A stretch of DNA of 64,000 nt, taken from contig OU015495.1 in NCBI GenBank assembly GCA_907164885.2, forward strand, positions 98,357,332 to 98,421,331. Reading direction: 5' to 3'. The translations under genes and the position numbers were made by a program. Position 1 is the stretch's first letter. Each line of letters begins with the position of its first letter. The notes under the pieces were generated by a model. The model was not told where the DNA came from, made no database searches, and saw only the letters and a program-made list of their open reading frames with translations. Source of the stretch: Dolomedes plantarius (Eukaryota; Arthropoda; Arachnida; Araneae; Dolomedidae). Positions 34,973 through 47,110 of this stretch are shown in pieces.

Positions 34973-37900
34973 TATACGCTTTTATTCTTCAATGTTTCGC
35001 GGATATCATTGACCGCTAATTACTACGGATGTCCATAAAAAGCACCATGAATCAATCTACAGATGCGGAAAAGAAGCTCTTCCTGTTTTTATGCGATTCA
35101 ACTTGGTTGTCTTTTTTTTAGTCATATATAATGACAATAACAGTAAATGACTTATTTTTGTTTGAAATTATTCGTAATTTTTTTAACTTTAATGATCTGT
35201 ATTTGAATTTATGAGGCAATAAATTTGTTTTTAAAGTCAAATTTATTTAAAAGCCGCCCTTCTCTTGTACAGATCCCCACTATACACACTTATTACCTTT
35301 AAAATCACATTCAAGTCAGACAAAATCTCCGGTTAAGCAGAAAATTATTAGATATTCAGAACAATCTCCACCTTCCAAACTTTTTCTCCATAACAGCAGT
35401 TTTCGACACTAGAAGTCAAACAAGCAAGCAAGTAAGCAGAAAATAGATGAAAGTTTGAATGAATGGATCTCTTTCCTTGTTTTCTGTCCATAATTATTGT
35501 ATTTTGGCGTTATCGTTTGTGTATCGTCAGCTGTGTAATAAATTGCTGTGCAATAAAAGATTTTTTTAAAAAGAACTTGGTACGATAATTGAGCGAGTTA
35601 AAAATTTCAATCTTCTTGAAGTAACCACTAAATATTCATATAATGTAAAATACGTTGGGAAAGGAAATCAATAACTTAGTGATGGAATTGATATAAGAGC
35701 TAAAAGCAGGAAACGAGAATTGAGATTGTCTGTCTTCATTGGCAATACTGAAAATGCAACAACGTAGACAAACCTTGCCATTTTTTCGAATCCTTTTTCC
35801 AGAGGTACTTCCTTCATATCTTTATATATTAAGACTTTAGTCATGCGTTTAGCGTAAATCTTAGAAAGTAGTTTTAATGTTATTTCACATTTACATATAT
35901 TAAGATAACTCATTTTCGTCTTCAGTGGTTTTTGGGAGCTTCTGTTCGTTTTTATGTGATAACAACAGACATGCACGCATATGTAGGCATCTTATATAAC
36001 ATGTGGTATTCCTTACAATTTTAATTCTTTGATTTCCGATAGACGGATTTTTGAGCATACAGGTAAATACGACGCAATATATAGAGCCTGCTATCTCCTC
36101 CCCTTACACATATAGTAAAAATATTTTGTACGAACTTCTGTCATAAAATAATCTTCCTTATACTTGACGATTCTTAACACTAAAGGGATTTTTAATCGCC
36201 TCAATATCTCTTATTCAGATCTTTCACTGTAACCCAAACCGAAAAATCAACTAAAATTAAAGATTAATGACAACTTTTCTTTTTTCAGTACGGCTTGATT
36301 GGCAACATTTCTGATCGTTTGAAAGCCTTAATTTTTTTCCATTAGTTCTTGTGCTACTTTGAATAATGTACTGAATAATAAACAGCTTTTTTTCAATTAA
36401 TGATCATTTTTAAAAATTACTTTTTAGCTCTGCATCGGCCTGTCAAATCAATTAGTAAAAGTTACTTTACTTTCCTTCATTTATCTAATGATCTTCACTC
36501 TCTGAATAGACAACGAGGTTTCTTTTGACATCTTTGACCCAGTCAAATGGAAAACAACATGGCTGCATAGATGTCTAGACAGGGGGAGTTATAACAAGAG
36601 TTTTGTTCGTCCTAAATGATGTTACGTCACATCAATAATTCCTGACCAGATGTATCGATTTCTGATAATTTGCTACTTTGTGAGTTTCAGGCGTTAAAGA
36701 GATACATCTGTATAAATAACTGCAAGTAAAATAACTTTCAGGCTTATTTAACGTTCTGTATAACCTCGGTAAAACTGAGATAAAACAAAAGAGAGAAATC
36801 GTCCTCCCAGAAACAAGTATTTACCTTCAACTAATAACTTGTCTGTTACAAAACTTTAACTGACTCAGGGTGAAAGTAATTTTGATATTTTAATGCAATC
36901 TAATGCAAATTATGATTACACTGTGTGAATTTAAACCTTAAATGCAATATGTGCTGACATAAATAAGTAAAACACGCAAAAACATGCGCTGGTAGTTTTA
37001 CCTTTTCAAACTGTGCTAAAATATTAGTGAACAGTTTACAAATTTGTTCATTTTAAGTCGGTTAATTTAAGTCGAGACGATATACATCGGATATATGCAC
37101 ACACGCACACACGCGCACGCACACGCACACACACACAAACACACAGTGTGTTTGTATGCATATACACCGGCTATTTACCACTAAAGGATAAACATGTAAT
37201 TATTCGTCTTTAATTACATTCCAGCAATTCAATATTACAGAAAAATTTAACATAAATGTAACTCACTCATCGCATAATATTCTTTACACCATACATCATA
37301 GTATATAAATAAGTCACATAATTCTCGTTAATAATCCCTGATTGATTAATACACTTTTACTAATGTTCTTTTAAAACTTAAAAATATTCGTCATCAAAAA
37401 ATATCCCTCTAAATACCTTTGGTGACATTAATATATTCTTTTCAAATCTCATTCGTTCTGATATAAATAATTTCGCCCATTTTGGCTATTATGGACATAA
37501 GAGAAAGAGATTCATCACGACTCCAGGTCCGTGTTGCGAGACATAAAGTAAATAAGATCATTTCACGTTATTGTAACGTTCTTTTGTCAGAATATATGTC
37601 ATTCTTATAATTTCTGGGAAAATATAACACGTATGATCTCGTTCTCCTACGTATATACGTGGTGAGTTACAAGGATTAGCCATTAAATCTCGTAATTGTG
37701 CTATGTGTGTAAGCTAAAATTTTCTACTGTAATAGTAATTAAGATTCGTACATTGTAGCGTAAAAGGCAGGCTAATGATTTAATTATAAAAGGGTTTTCT
37801 GCTTTGAGCCTCTCAATTCATCCTCGCGTTAAATTGATTTAAAACTATTTTGCTAAGGGTTATTGCTTCAATAGAAATAGGCAATTCGGATACAATTTAT

Positions 37901-39414
37901 TTTCTGCACAGAGCTAAGAAAATGTATAATTAAAACTGAAAATTGTTTTTAAAAATTTAACTCAAAGGAAACTTAAAAAAAAAGGATTTTACGTTATTTA
38001 TCTCCAACTTCTGAAGGCGCTTAAAACAGTTTAAAATATTCATAAGGAAGGAAAATGCCTCTAAGATATTAAAAAGACTTATCTTTCAGACAATTTTGAT
38101 ACTTAATGTGTTATAAATTAATAACATAGCAGATGAACGACAGCTTTGTTCTTATGAGACAAAGCAAACATTTCTAAGTTTCGACGCCAAATTATGTTCA
38201 GCGGTCCCTTCAGACAGGCATATGCCAAAGAACACGTCGTCAACAACACTCTGTGCTTAAAAAAAAGTTTCCTTTTGCAATCGAACTAACTGTAAAGATT
38301 GAACAGAATATTCCTGAAAAAGTAAATATAACAAGATTAAAAAATATAGATTGTATACTCACAGCCTTGCATATGAAAGGCAAATAAATTAGTTTGGGTT
38401 AAATGTTCAAAGAACTTTCATTGCGTGGCATTTAGAGGCAGACAATACTGCTATCAGTTTGGTGGTATCTGAAGAAGTTAGTACTAAAAAGGTCACCACT
38501 TACATACCTCATTACGCATCTCAAGTAAATATATAGTAATATCCATAGAATGGAAAGCGATGTAAGAAATAATGGGCCCTGCAATTTTGGAGAGAAAAAA
38601 AACAGCAATTCATAGGTTTTAGAAAAATGATTTAAATTACGTATATTTTCTGTCATTAAGGTCATTAGATAAATACTAAGGTCAAAATTTGGTACCAGAT
38701 TGCACATGTTTTCGCTTATAAAGCAATCTATCAAGATGACAAGAAATAAAGATCGTAATCCACGTGACGGATTGTCACACGCCCCTGATCCGTTCTTGAT
38801 GAGACGTTCCTGATGAGACTAGTACACAGATAACAGTCTACTTTGATACAGGAAATACTCGTTAGAAGAAAAACTCACCTGAAAGAAAAATAATCAAGAC
38901 ATTAGGATTTTAAAGGAGACTTTTGCATTTAAATATATGAGATGCACTCTAAATGTTTTAAGGTATTGTATAAGTCTAAAATAATTGTCAAGCATTTAAA
39001 AAATTGAAACACAGACACTTACTGATATTTCAAATACAGCATTTATTTTGCATTACTTTCTCAAACATGTATTTGCTAAAAAAAATATGATTACTATAAT
39101 TAAATTTTCCTCTCAGGTTTCGGAGGTCAGGAAGATACTGTACCAAGTCACTAGAATTTTTTCAAAATTTCAAAGAGAGTGAACTTTTTTCTTAACAATA
39201 AACTAAATACCCCAACTATGACGCCTTCTGAACACCTGTCCGCGATTTTTAGCTTGATACCTGTACTTAATATTTTAAAATCATGATTTACAGTTAAGTA
39301 CTTTATTAAAGTACCTGTCCTTTGTTGTAGTTTTTAATGACGAAGATATTCAAATGCGTATTTCTTATATTATAACAACAGGAACTGAACCAGGCAATCC
39401 GTCTTATAGGTACG
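34973..39414. other. 4.4 kb without a gene; CA-type microsatellite
   Basis: A CACACGC/CA repeat lies at about 37097-37146. Frames at 35668-35976 and 38432-38734 (minus) show no conserved motif. Nothing else is recognised. Confidence 0.5.
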
Positions 39415-39543
39415 TTGCAGGCCGGGACCTCTATTGTTTAAAGCTAATTCCGAACATTTGCAAACACACAAGCCAACCCGAAACTCCGAAACCGCAGACT
39501 CTGGTACCAAAAGATAGCCACCTTTGTCATTCAGCCGTGGTCC
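39415..39543 (-). mobile_element. tRNA-derived SINE, family 2, copy 2 (decayed)
   Basis: The minus strand reads GGACCACGGCTGAATGACAA, then GGTACCAGAGTCTGCGGTTTC. It aligns with the SINE at 4215-4353 (GGACGACGGCCGAATAGCTA..., GGTACCATAGTCTGCGGGTT). The B-box is mutated. The plus-strand open frame across it (39354-39668) is incidental. Confidence 0.5.
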
Positions 39544-40379
39544 AGATCACTGCGATTTCTGGGAAGGCCCTTCTGGATGCGATTTCTAACAAGGAGATAT
39601 CTGAGTTTGTTTTTCCGGTGCGGTGGTACCTGGAACCACGATTACGACAACAAAAAAAATCTGGTTAATAATATATTTTAGTGATTTCTCCTCCCCGAAT
39701 TGATGAAAAAAATAATAAGCCTAAGCCGGAACTAACACTTTATGGTTTGCGGAATCCTTGGGTTCTGTCAATAAAATCTGCAATTCTACAGTAAAAATGT
39801 TTTTGGTTTCTTATTAATATTGATATTAAATTTTAGTTGTCTATAATGTAACCAAAGAATACAAAAAGAAATTTATAGAATATTAAAAAAGAAAATTTTT
39901 AATATTTCACATTGATTACCAATCGAAACATTTGTTTTTTTATGTTATTTATCCGGTTTATTTTGTATTTTAAAAATATTATTTCTGATTTGGTTTATTT
40001 AAAATCTTTAAAAATTCTCAGGGTTGCCCAATTTTAATGTTCTATAGAGCAGAGAAACCATTTTATGAAGAATTCGCACCATTTAGGCCGTTAAAGATAT
40101 TTATCGTCTTTTCACTAAGAAAAAAAACTGCTAATAGTAGCATGAAAATGAAATTTAAAAAAAATACTCTTCTGTTCTTCAAAAAGTGCGACTATTTTCC
40201 GCATTTTCACCTTAATGCATTTGGCACACCATAGTTGGAGCACCGAACAAGCAACTTATTATCGATTCCACTTCTACCAGCCATTCACTTCCTCACAATC
40301 GAAAGTTGAATTTAATTTCACCGCAAACTACGTGTCGGCATCAACCGCGAATCCCGCTAAACATCCCGCCACCTTTTTA
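39544..40379. other. No gene recognised
   Basis: A+T-rich DNA leading into the CpG-rich segment. Confidence 0.45.
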
Positions 40380-40710
40380 TTTTTCATTTTCTCCCTTTTA
40401 TCATTCGCTCCACGCCTCTCTCTCGATCTGTGCTTTCGCCGAGAAGCTGCCGTTATTGGGACCAAGCCGTTGGCAACGGGCCGTTCGGGGTTAGTGGTTC
40501 ACTCGGGAGGAGTGAGCGGTGCGCCCAAATTGCGAGCGAAAAGCTATGCAGAACAGGTACGCTGACACAAGGTGACACTGCGCAAACTTGCAAAGAGGCA
40601 TTTCGAGTCAGTGTCTGATCCGAATTAATTACTCGGCCGGCGATACGCCCTCAGCTTTGGATCACGTCTCGCACATTAGACCGGTGCGTTTCAACCGTTT
40701 TCCCGAATGG
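40380..40710 (+). promoter_or_regulatory. CpG-rich island, candidate promoter / first exon
   Basis: About 29 CpG dinucleotides by hand count between 40404 and 40706, against very few in the flanks. A pyrimidine-rich lead-in (40370-40425) is followed by G+C-rich sequence. ATG at 40546 is followed after 8 bases by CAG|GTACGC, a plausible splice donor at 40557. That would allow a very short coding first exon, or an untranslated one. The long frame 40215-40565 and the frame 40430-40618 match no family I recognise. Orientation and gene are unproven; an unmethylated or conserved non-coding element is an alternative. Confidence 0.4.
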
Positions 40711-41483
40711 TAGCATCCCCAGTCTAGATATTCTTCCTTCCACTTCTTTTAAGTTCTTCGTGATTATAAATAACCCATGACACGTGTTAATCAATTTTAA
40801 AGGAACACAATATTCTAAAAAAAAAAAAAAAATTGCACTTTCTGACCTTTTAAAATCAAATAGCCCGAGTAGCAAGTTGTTGCCAAATACATTATTTTTA
40901 TGTTGTTCTGTTGTACCGCTGTCAATGCGTATTGCTGTACATCTGTACTTTGTTTACCTCGGAATACAATTTTTCATCATTTGACATCTTTAAAAGAAAA
41001 TCCTTGCAAGGCATTACTAAGGAGATTGGTACGTCCATTAACTCTTTCTATTAAAATGACAAGATTTTTGATGACAAGCACAAATTTTTCACTGGAGAAA
41101 AAAAATTACCCTCCCTCCCTCCCAACGACCTAAATAATAATAAAAAAAATGTTTTTGCTCTTTAAAGTTTAAGATTAAAGTTTTTAAAATAAAATTTTTA
41201 TAAACCTTGCCGACATATTTTTAAAGTTTTGAATCAATAGATAAACCAAAACTGAAGCAAAATTGACGCGGAAAATTCTTTTCTCACTAAAGAAATGAAA
41301 AATTTCATACAAATAAAATTTCTATAAACCGGGAATACATAATTTTGAGATTTTCAACCTACAAAAGGGGAAAAATTAAGAAAATAGAAATATTGATTCA
41401 ACAGATGCATAAAAAAAACCAGACAGACTTTGAATTTAGAATTTTAATTTAAAAAAAATTGTACAACTATTTTTTTTTTATTA
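40711..41483. other. No gene recognised
   Basis: A+T-rich DNA with a poly-A run near 40818-40832. Frames at 40651-41133 are featureless. If 40380-40710 is a first exon, this would be intron. Confidence 0.45.
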
Positions 41484-42099
41484 TCTATTTATATAAAACA
41501 GTTCCGTAACTGACTGACTCACTGACTGACATACAACGCACAGACCAAACCGCTGGACCTAAAAGGCTGAAAGTTTGCATGGAGATTCTTCTAATAGTGT
41601 AGGGGTGCATTAAGAAAGATTTTTCAAAAATTCTTCTTAGATTTTTTAAAATAAAATTTTTAAGCTGTTTTAGTAACTTTTTTAAAGTGTGTATTTAAAA
41701 TAAAAATTTGAGGGTTATAAAATTTATATCACGAGAAAAATCATAAAAATTCCTTTAAAATGAAATCTTTATCGAATCTTTACCTCCATTTTCTGATTTT
41801 TGGAGAATTTTTAAAAATTAATTTTTAGAATTTAATTTATTAAATACTGATCACGTGATTTCTTTTCCTAGTACGTTAAATAAATTTATCGTCATGTGAT
41901 AACAACGAAATAGACAAAAAAAATATTTTTTTTCTTGCTAATGAGGCAGACGATTGGACATTATCCAAAATAATATTAAAATATAGTAAAAGATATGTTC
42001 CTCAAACTGTATTATATTCTTTAGTATGTCCTATTAAATTTAATTTGAATATTTTCTTCTACATTATTTTGTCTTAAAAATATCCCTTATGATTTTTTT

Positions 42100-42141
<42 letters not shown>

Positions 42142-42274
42142 TACATCAATTGTATACATTGATCGTCACATTTATTATATATATATATATATATATATTT
42201 GGCATTAATTGCATACATTGACCATTGTATTTAATTTGAATGTACTCCCTAGCGAAGTGCTGGTTTTCAGCTAG
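41484..42274 (+). mobile_element. Non-autonomous Helitron, family 1, copy 2
   Basis: It starts TCTATTTATATAAAACAG after an A and ends CTGGTTTTCAGCTAG before a T. It is co-linear with the copy at 16680 but has two TA expansions near the 3' end (about 42103-42136 and 42176-42199) where copy 1 has only short TA runs. Near the 3' terminus CTAGCGAAGTGC and CAGCTAG form a weak inverted pair. Non-coding. Confidence 0.83.
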
Positions 42275-42930
42275 TGTTTATATAAAGATACATGTGCATA
42301 AAAATAGTCATTAAGAAATGGGTACAAATTTAAAAAATACAAAATTGTGCGCCCCCACAGACAGACAGACAGACATATATATATATATATATATATAATC
42401 TCGACTTCGATTCTTAATTTAAGGTCAAAATGTTGTACATATTTGATCTGAAAATAACGGAAGTTCACTTGATTCGGTTTTATCATACAAGACTTTGCAC
42501 TTTGACGCAGTGCAGTGGCGCAATTGCAAGAGGGAATAGTTAACACTATACCTCTTCCCCATCCCCTTTAACGAGTTAAATTACTTTCACTGATAGATCT
42601 TTTTTGTTTCAGGTGTTGTATCATTGAATCTCATAAGAAATCATGTTTTCATCACACCATGTTCTAAAAATAGGTTCAAGATGAACCACAGGAGGAATGT
42701 ACATTGAATTAATGGCAAAAAACAAAGAAATAATGTATTTCTTTAAAGGAGACTATGAAGTGTTTAGCTCGTCTTCATAATATGCGGCACGAAGATCACT
42801 GCATTAGAATGTCATTCCATAAAAAAGGGGAGATGATTTAGAAGCAATACAAGACTATCATGGCTTAATAATCATCATAAACTTACATTTATTTAGAAGT
42901 GTGATATTGTACACACACACACACACACAC
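42275..42930. other. No gene; CAGA/TA and CA microsatellites
   Basis: (ACAG)n joined to (TA)n lies at about 42358-42397 and (CA)n at about 42910-42930. The minus-strand frame at 42271-42546 reads through these repeats and is not a gene. Confidence 0.6.
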
Positions 42931-43183
42931 AATTAATCTTAAAAATCAGACTGTTCCGAAAACTACGTAATTTTTAGATGGTACACTGGTTAAGAAACAA
43001 CTCCAATAAATCTTGAAATTTTCTCCCAACTATTGTTCGGTTTTTAATTATATATATATATATAAAATTAAAAACCGAACAATAGTTGGGAGAAAATTTC
43101 AAGGTTTATTGGAGTGTTTCTTAACCAGTGTACCATCTAAAAGAGACGTAGTTTTCTGGACAGTCTGATTTTTAAGATTAATT
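42931..43183. mobile_element. Foldback (palindromic) MITE, 253 bp
   Basis: Arms of about 120 bp (42931-43050 and 43065-43183) are reverse complements with few mismatches. The outer end is AATTAATCTTAAAAATCAGA on both sides and the inner part AAAACCGAACAATAGTTGGG; a short (TA)n forms the loop. The left end abuts a (CA)n run. No clear target duplication is seen, so the superfamily is not assigned. Non-coding. Confidence 0.78.
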
Positions 43184-44499
43184 AAAACAATCAATTAAAA
43201 ATTAAAACAGAAAAATAGATACATCACGTGTGTGAAACTTCTTTCAAATACATAGGAGTATGAAAGATAGATCGGTATCTAAGCTTTCACAATAAAAAAA
43301 ACAATTACTGATAAAGCAGAGGAGAAAAGTAATAAGCTAAATGCTTAATTTGCGCATCTAATCTGTAAGTGCGCAGTTTGTCCACAAGTTTGTTTTTCGC
43401 CTGCATATTATATATATATGCATCTTAACAACCTTTTTTCCTTTTCTATCATGAAATTTGAGTCGTACCACAACATGTTATATATAAGCGATAATAAAAA
43501 CCTTACATATTATATTGACTTGTCACAATTTTTTCATTTTCTAATTTATTCTGTCGATACCTGAATACGAGCTTAAAATTGCTAGATAATAAATAGTCAG
43601 TATCGAGAAGATATACTGTCTATAACACCTGCAAAACTATGACATAGTCATAATAAAAATATTTCTTCCATACAGTTTCGAACAATATAGTACATGAATA
43701 ACTTATAATAAAACATAATTGAATTTTAATTCTTTCAAATTTTCAAGACATTTAAACTCTGAACTCTCAAAATAATAGAAGACTGAAATTTTAAACTCTA
43801 ATTTCCACTATTATTAAAATTATTTTTTGGTTGAAAAATACTAAATGACATTTTAGGAAATCCCTACAACAGTTAAAATTTTCTTTCTATCTTATTTATG
43901 CAATACATTTCAAAATTTGAAAAAATATTTTAACTCGATTTCATTATCATTGTATAAAAACAAATCATAAAGCTTTGTTATTTTATAACACTCAAACTGT
44001 CATAGCTTAAAATACAATCGATGCATCCCCAGTAAACAGAAGCAAATATAACAAACAGATATTACCGTATTTCTTCTTCATTCTTTTCCACAATTAAGTG
44101 CACTCTTCTATCTATCGCAGTAAATGCCTCAATTGAAATGGAATTGAATGTCCTGTTATCTCTTTATAGAGTACGATATTATGTCATTTTAAAGCCTTTT
44201 AGCTGTAACTCACAAGGCAATATTTGTTCTCAGAGCATTCTCCGCCGACATGATAGAGAAAATTATGTAACCGATCGTTTATTGACATAGCTTTTGTTGG
44301 GATGACACTCGCGGAGTTTCAGAAGAAATGCTACTCGTAGAAAGTAATAGGCCAGTAACCTGTTTCCCTTGCATGACAGACAAATGCGTCACTAAAGAGT
44401 GGACGTAAAGCTGTGCGGAACACATTACGATATGTATTACGAGGTTTATAAATAAAAAACTGGAACACACAGCCTCTTAGTACCCACAATAATGAATAA
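43184..44499. other. No gene recognised
   Basis: A+T-rich DNA; overlapping minus-strand frames at 44279-44525 show no conserved motif. Confidence 0.5.
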
Positions 44500-44760
44500 A
44501 TGGGTGGTAACTGGTTTCGAACCAATTAATAATTCATCATCAAGCCGAGGAGCATTAGGTATTATTATCCCTGTATGCTATTCACATATGCGAAGATCAA
44601 TGCAATGGTGAACTGTCCATAGAGACAATGATATCTAATGCTCCTCGGCCTGATGAACATTTAATTAGTCAAACTTGTTGACACGCTTTTATTCTTCAAT
44701 ATGGATTTTAAGCAGCTGTATGTTCCTGTTTTGCGCTTTCCACAAATTTCCTGTCATCTT
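44500..44760. repeat. Dispersed repeat with palindromic core, copy at 44.5 kb
   Basis: AGCCGAGGAGCATTAGGTAT near 44543-44562 pairs with ATATCTAATGCTCCTCGGCC near 44632-44651 as an inverted repeat. After it comes GGATTTTAAGCAGCTGTATG. The same order is seen at 53915-54080, with parts at 26590-26645 and 27117-27240. Class unknown. Confidence 0.55.
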
Positions 44761-45513
44761 ATAAATCCAGTAAAACTTGGCTATAATAATATTCAGTTTA
44801 ATGGTAAATCCCACTATAACAATGTTTTTTTAAATGTACCGGTAAATTTGCATTTATTTTAAAGCTAAAGGGCATTCAATGACAATATTTACTGCGACAA
44901 ACCCCCTGCTTTATATTCATGGCTTTATATTGTATAGGTATGACTTCAGTGCAGAGATAATAGGATGAAATAAGTCGGAAGACAATCACATGTCCTGTGT
45001 CTATTGTCCCGGGATATATTTCTACGAATAATGTAACAGACAATCAAATAATTTCGCTTTTTTTAATTCTTTGAACTCGATGTATATTATCTTCTACAGA
45101 AAATAAACGAAAGACTCGATTTTTTCCCATTAAGATAATTTAGTTCTAGTTAAGAGATTATTTATAAAAATAAATGAATAATAACAATATGCAAATAATC
45201 TTAGAATAATAAATCTTTTAACGCTGTAAATTGTTTTTTTTTGAAATTCCATAGCATATAGTTTCAAAAGCATTGAGCAATACGAAATATACTCTGCAAT
45301 CGAGGAAAATTAAATTTAAAATGCTTGAATGTGTTAATGTTTTTCGACTCCTTTCATAACAATAACACACTTGACATCATCTCGATATATGTAATATTGT
45401 GATGTAGAGGATTTTACTGTACATCTAATCAAAACTAATCACTAAAAATCTAAAACATTCACTCACCAAATTTTTTAAAAAATAATTTGAATTTTGTTGT
45501 TATCTTCTTTTTA
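44761..45513. other. No gene recognised
   Basis: A+T-rich DNA up to the next Helitron. Confidence 0.5.
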
Positions 45514-45998
45514 TCTATATATATAAAACAGTTCCGTAACTGACTGACTGACAGATAACGTACAGACCAAACCGCTGGACATAAAGGGCTGAAATTTTGC
45601 ATGGCGATTCTTCTTATAGTAAAGGGGTGCACTAAGAGAGATTTTTTAAAAATTCTTCTTAGATTTTTTAAAATTAAATTTTTAAGCTGTTTTAGTAACT
45701 TTTTTTAAGTTTGCATTTTAAATAATAATCTGAGGGTTATAAAATTTATATCACGAGAAAGATCATAAAAATTAATTTAAAATGAAATCTTTTTCGAATC
45801 TTTACCTCCATTTTCTAATTTTTGGTGAATTTTTAAAGATTTATTTTTAGAATTTAATTCATTATAGGCTGATCACGTGGTTTCTTTTCTTTTTGTGTTA
45901 CTGATACTTGAAGATAAATTAATTTTACGTCACGTGCATAACAACGATATAAATTGACAAAAAAATTATTAAAATATGGTAAAAGATAAAATTTAACC
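45514..45998 (+). mobile_element. Non-autonomous Helitron, family 1, copy 3 (5' part)
   Basis: It starts TCTATATATATAAAACAG after an A and follows the family through GGGCTGAAATTTTGCATGG and TCATAAAAATTAATTTAAAA. Similarity fades at about 45990, just before the hAT insertion at 46007. The CTAG end is not found after the hAT or the following element. A short TTGCATACATTGGCATTAAT near 47181 may be a shuffled 3' remnant. Confidence 0.75.
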
Positions 45999-46006
45999 CT
46001 CTAGAT
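45999..46006 (+). repeat. 8-bp target-site duplication (left), CTCTAGAT
   Basis: It matches CTCTAGAC at 46875-46882 at seven of eight positions and flanks the hAT-like element. Confidence 0.8.
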
Positions 46007-46874
46007 CAGGGGTCGGCAACCTTTTAGCTGTGGTATGCCAAGCCACTCTACCATATGATTCTGGGTGCTGCCTTAATTCTTGTCACCAGAAAGTAATAGT
46101 AGGTATATATGTATAGATGTATATATGTCCATCAAATTATATAATGGAGTTATAGAGGAGAAGAATGTGATAACAAATTTATCTTTTAAACATATTTATT
46201 AAAAGAATAAGCAACAGAAAATTCCAACACAAATTAAAATTTTTTAGTGTGAACCTTGTCCCTGCACCGCTTTACCTTATATTTCAATATCAGGGGTATA
46301 ATTTGTCACTTTTAATTTCACACAAGATTCTGAATGTTCAGTTGTTAAATAATTTCTTTGTGGACTCAAAATATGTTTCATGTGAGAAAAAAATTTGTTC
46401 ACAGAGATATGTAGAACCAAAAGTGGAAAGCAGAGCACTTGCAATTTACTTTAAACAATTAAAACAATTCACATTAAGTTTTCGTTCTTATTCTCCATTT
46501 GATGAAATATGGATGAATTATAACAAAAATTAAATCAATAAAATACAGGTCTTCACAAAAAACTTTTACAAAAAACAACTGAACTTTGTTACATACTATA
46601 TAACAATATGAGAATTAGTATAAGCTATGTTACAAATTGTCACAAAGTCAAATTAGTATTCTGTCATTACATTCGTTTACCGATACGCCGAACAGAACGC
46701 ACTTGGAACGGAACCACTCAATTTACGAGGGGAGTCCGTGTGACTATACTTTTACTGCTAGTGTACGTAAATGAAAATGCTGAATTTCTTTCCAATGTAG
46801 AGTAGTGTAGAGTGCCATTAAGAACTCCACCGCTTGCCAAGCCTGGCACGCGTGCCATAGGTTGCCGAAGCCTG
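46007..46874. mobile_element. Non-autonomous hAT-like element (868 bp)
   Basis: The ends are CAGGGGTCGGCAACCT and, inverted, CAGGCTTCGGCAACCT, matching at 13 of 16 positions. 8-bp duplications with one mismatch flank it. CAGGGGTCGGCAACC is a typical hAT terminus. The open frame at 46249-46533 and a second at 46608-46805 show no transposase motif I recognise. Either they are chance or they are badly decayed coding sequence. Confidence 0.82.
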
Positions 46875-46882
46875 CTCTAGAC
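46875..46882 (+). repeat. 8-bp target-site duplication (right), CTCTAGAC
   Basis: Right partner of the duplication at 45999-46006. Confidence 0.8.
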
Positions 46883-46898
46883 TAATTGAGATGGAAAT

Positions 46899-47110
46899 TT
46901 TTAACGTAGGATTACGTTCCTCAATAACGGTCCTTCGGAGAGAAAAAAATCGCCCTGAATCGCGAGTTATAATTTTGGCAGCGCGCCAAACCCAGTAGCA
47001 GTAAACAGTTAAACAAAAAAGTACCAGAATGCGAAAAAAAAGGTAAGCAAACGATAAGTAATCCTACGTTAATAACCCGCGGTAGTTTCGTTAGAGGAGA
47101 CTACCTGAAA
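46899..47110 (+). mobile_element. DINE-1/Helentron-like element, copy C (best preserved)
   Basis: The 5' subterminal repeat TTAACGTAGGATTAC (46901-46915) has an exact inverted partner GTAATCCTACGTTAA at 47058-47072. Downstream lies a stem-loop at 47081-47105: GGTAGTTTC, 7-nt loop, GAGACTACC (8 of 9 pairs, the other a possible wobble). T-rich DNA borders both ends, fitting T|T insertion. The central microsatellite is nearly absent here, making this the shortest complete copy at about 210 bp. Non-coding; any mobility would need a Helentron Rep/helicase in trans. Confidence 0.78.

Noticed and set aside
40215..40565. 116-residue frame through the CpG island
   Set aside because: High G+C reduces stop codons there; no recognisable domain, and the start lies in A+T-rich flank. 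Kept only as part of a promoter or exon candidate.
46249..46533. 94-residue frame inside the hAT-like element as a possible transposase
   Set aside because: No BED finger, RNase H-like or dimerisation motif could be recognised.
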